NCBI GenBank assembly: GCA_047626155.1
Contig: JBLHRR010000072.1
Span: 1-25,576, forward strand
Length of the DNA stretch: 25,576 nt
Source: CALGLS01 sp047626155
Lineage (GTDB): Bacteria > Bacteroidota > Bacteroidia > Chitinophagales > Saprospiraceae
Direction: 5' to 3'
Positions 24,132 to 25,576 of this stretch are shown here, piece by piece. The notes below the pieces were generated by a model. The model made no database searches and was not told the origin of the DNA. It saw only the letters and a program-made list of their open reading frames with translations. Position numbers and translations under genes: made by a program. Each line of letters begins with the position of its first letter. Position 1 is the stretch's first letter.

Positions 24132-25382
24132 TTAAGGAGTTACCTCTTCCATCTTCTTCGACGATGTATTCTTTTTCTTACCATTCAACCCTTCCAGGAA
24201 GTTTCTTAAATTTTCACCATAATGCAGAAAGTTAAATTCTTTCAAACCTGTTGCTTTTCCTGCTTGGCCAATCTGCCGTGCTTTCTCAGGATTGTCGATG
24301 ATGTATTGCATTTTTTCTGTGAACTGTTCTACTTCATATTTATCTGCAACAAAACCATTTTCCATATCCTTGAAATAATATTTGACCTCTCCGAAGTTAG
24401 AAGAAATCATTGGTGCACCGGAGGCGACGTACTCCCCTATTTTGTGTGGGAAACGAGCGGCGTCTTGGAGTGTTGGTCGCATTGGAATAAGTAGACCAAT
24501 AGAGGGAGCATATAAATCCGGGATATTATCGTGTGGTACATTTTTAAAAATTTTCACGCGATCTCCTTTCTTCATGTTTTTAATGTGGTTCATTAAACCA
24601 TCATCATCTGCCTGCGTTCCTCCACCGAGGGCCATATGTAATTCGACACGTGGATCGTCTTTCAAGTTATCAAAGGCCGTTAAGACAAAGATGATGAGTT
24701 CTCCATAATCCAAAGCACCGCAGTAAGCGAAATAAGGATGTTCCGGCTTTTTTGCTTCTACATCAAATTTATCAAAATCACAAAGGATTGGAATTTTAAA
24801 GCTTGACTTGCTTGGCGCTACTTTTTTAAAGTTATCAATCAAAACTTCAGAAATGGGTAAGGCTCCGTCCATAGAAGGCACCAACCATTTGTCGTAAAGG
24901 TAATCGTTGATTTTGTTTTTAAGTCCTCGACGGTGTTCAATGGCAGAGGCCCATTCTACGTAGTTGTACGCAATTGGGAAACCTATTAGCTTTGAATAAA
25001 TTTTATATAACAATACTTGCCCGAAGTCATAGCAGGAAATGATTCCGACATCTAACTTGCCATTTCGCTTCAATTCTTTTAGATAAGACCATTCCTTATA
25101 TGCCCCTACGACCTTTTGCCAGTTACGCCCTAAAAATCCTTTCGGACGATAAACAGTACCAGAGGTATAGATGTAATCAATGCCTTCAAAATTTCCTTTG
25201 ACAGAAACATCAACAGGCTTATCCGGATTGAAAGATCCTTTACGATTGATGACGTTTACTTTGGCGCCTGCTTTCATTAAAGCTTTGCTCACCATAATCA
25301 TTCGCTGAATAGCACCGAAGCCGATTGGGAATGTTGTTTCGCCGAGATAAACAACGTGGAAATCCTTTTCTTTCTTTGTCAT
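24132..25382 (-). CDS. Glycosyltransferase, GT-B fold (GT4-like)
   Basis: 416 residues. N-terminal domain starts HVVYLGETTFPIGFGAIQR (9-27) with the Gly-containing loop used by GT-B enzymes, then ALMKAGAKVNVI. The C-terminal domain has FAYCGALDYGE (218-228), VKIFKNVPHDNIPDLYAPS (276-294), FPHKIGEYVASGAPMISS (311-328; E317 takes the place of the conserved donor-binding Glu) and ENGFVAD. The classical EX7E is not clear, so it is a divergent GT4/GT1-type enzyme; donor and acceptor are unknown. A charged Lys/Ser tail (402-411) follows the fold. It is probably co-transcribed with the downstream glycosyltransferase despite the 244-bp repeat-filled gap. Likely role: adding a sugar to the EPS repeat unit. 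Confidence 0.85.
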   Translation of the reverse strand: MTKKEKDFHVVYLGETTFPIGFGAIQRMIMVSKALMKAGAKVNVINRKGSFNPDKPVDVSVKGNFEGIDYIYTSGTVYRPKGFLGRNWQKVVGAYKEWSYLKELKRNGKLDVGIISCYDFGQVLLYKIYSKLIGFPIAYNYVEWASAIEHRRGLKNKINDYLYDKWLVPSMDGALPISEVLIDNFKKVAPSKSSFKIPILCDFDKFDVEAKKPEHPYFAYCGALDYGELIIFVLTAFDNLKDDPRVELHMALGGGTQADDDGLMNHIKNMKKGDRVKIFKNVPHDNIPDLYAPSIGLLIPMRPTLQDAARFPHKIGEYVASGAPMISSNFGEVKYYFKDMENGFVADKYEVEQFTEKMQYIIDNPEKARQIGQAGKATGLKEFNFLHYGENLRNFLEGLNGKKKNTSSKKMEEVTP

Positions 25383-25529
25383 AATGGAAATCTTGAATTT
25401 GATTAAGGTTTTATAGTAGCAACGAAAAATTAAATCCCGATTTGGAAACGATTATGTAAATCAAAACGACCACAGGAAGAGTGGTTTATATAATTGCTTC
25501 CATGAAAGAAATCGGGAAATTATTTTTAG

Positions 25530-25576
25530 TGTAATAGAGGTTATTCGGTTTCGGGTCTTCGGTGTTCGGTTTCCGG
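25530..25576. repeat. Degenerate TTCGG-rich short repeats at the right edge
   Basis: From about 25542 to the edge the sequence repeats TTCGGTTT, CTTCGGTG, TTCGGTTT and CCGG variants. Low-complexity tracts of this kind recur in intergenic DNA of related bacteria. The window ends inside it, so the extent is unknown. The region 25383-25530 should hold the promoter of the minus-strand glycosyltransferase, but no consensus element was found. Confidence 0.4.

Overview
The window looks like chromosomal DNA of a Bacteroidota bacterium, probably a Saprospirales/Lewinella-type organism (inference). Three things point there. A large secreted protein ends in a type IX secretion (T9SS) sorting domain. Several intergenic regions hold the Bacteroidota -7 promoter element TAnnTTTG. 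The proteins have Bacteroidota-like architectures, including a thrombospondin-3/Cys-rich modular exoprotein and an extended AgcS symporter. No tRNA, rRNA, CRISPR, transposase or integrase was seen.

Layout. (1) 1-1037: 3' part of a membrane protein running in from the left edge. (2) 1038-1740: intergenic DNA with a structured inverted repeat, a possible 44-aa membrane peptide on the minus strand and repeat-like debris. (3) 1741-3378: AgcS sodium:alanine/glycine symporter. It converges, across a 12-bp hairpin, on (4) 3504-7787 (minus): a 1427-aa secreted purple-acid-phosphatase-like protein with three ~170-aa repeats, Cys-rich repeats and a T9SS tail. (5) 7788-8767: long non-coding region with a perfect 22-bp palindrome, a TAnnTTTG element and a stable leader hairpin.

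(6) 8768-22554 is an exopolysaccharide (EPS) locus, all on the plus strand. It holds an O-antigen-ligase/Wzy-like polymerase overlapping a Wzx-type flippase, an SDR sugar epimerase, a polyprenyl-phosphate sugar-1-phosphate transferase followed by a strong terminator, a three-gene operon (DUF4956 membrane protein, membrane-anchored CotH-like kinase fused to a beta-helix, VTC-type polyphosphate-polymerase domain), and a Wzc-like BY-kinase/co-polymerase. (7) 22787-25382: two minus-strand GT4-like glycosyltransferases separated by a cluster of short palindromic units. No Wza-type outer-membrane exporter is present.

How the parts fit. The transferase would load the first sugar on undecaprenyl phosphate, the glycosyltransferases would extend it, Wzx would flip it, and Wzy with Wzc would polymerise it and control chain length. 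The DUF4956-CotH-VTC operon sits between the initiating transferase and Wzc. It carries phosphoryl-transfer folds not expected in a plain Wzx/Wzy pathway, and it is the best candidate in the window for an under-described system, for example (poly)phosphate decoration of the surface glycan or of a protein. Every EPS transcription unit has a 330-980 nt non-coding stretch in front of it, several with perfect palindromes or hairpins, which suggests regulation in the leaders.
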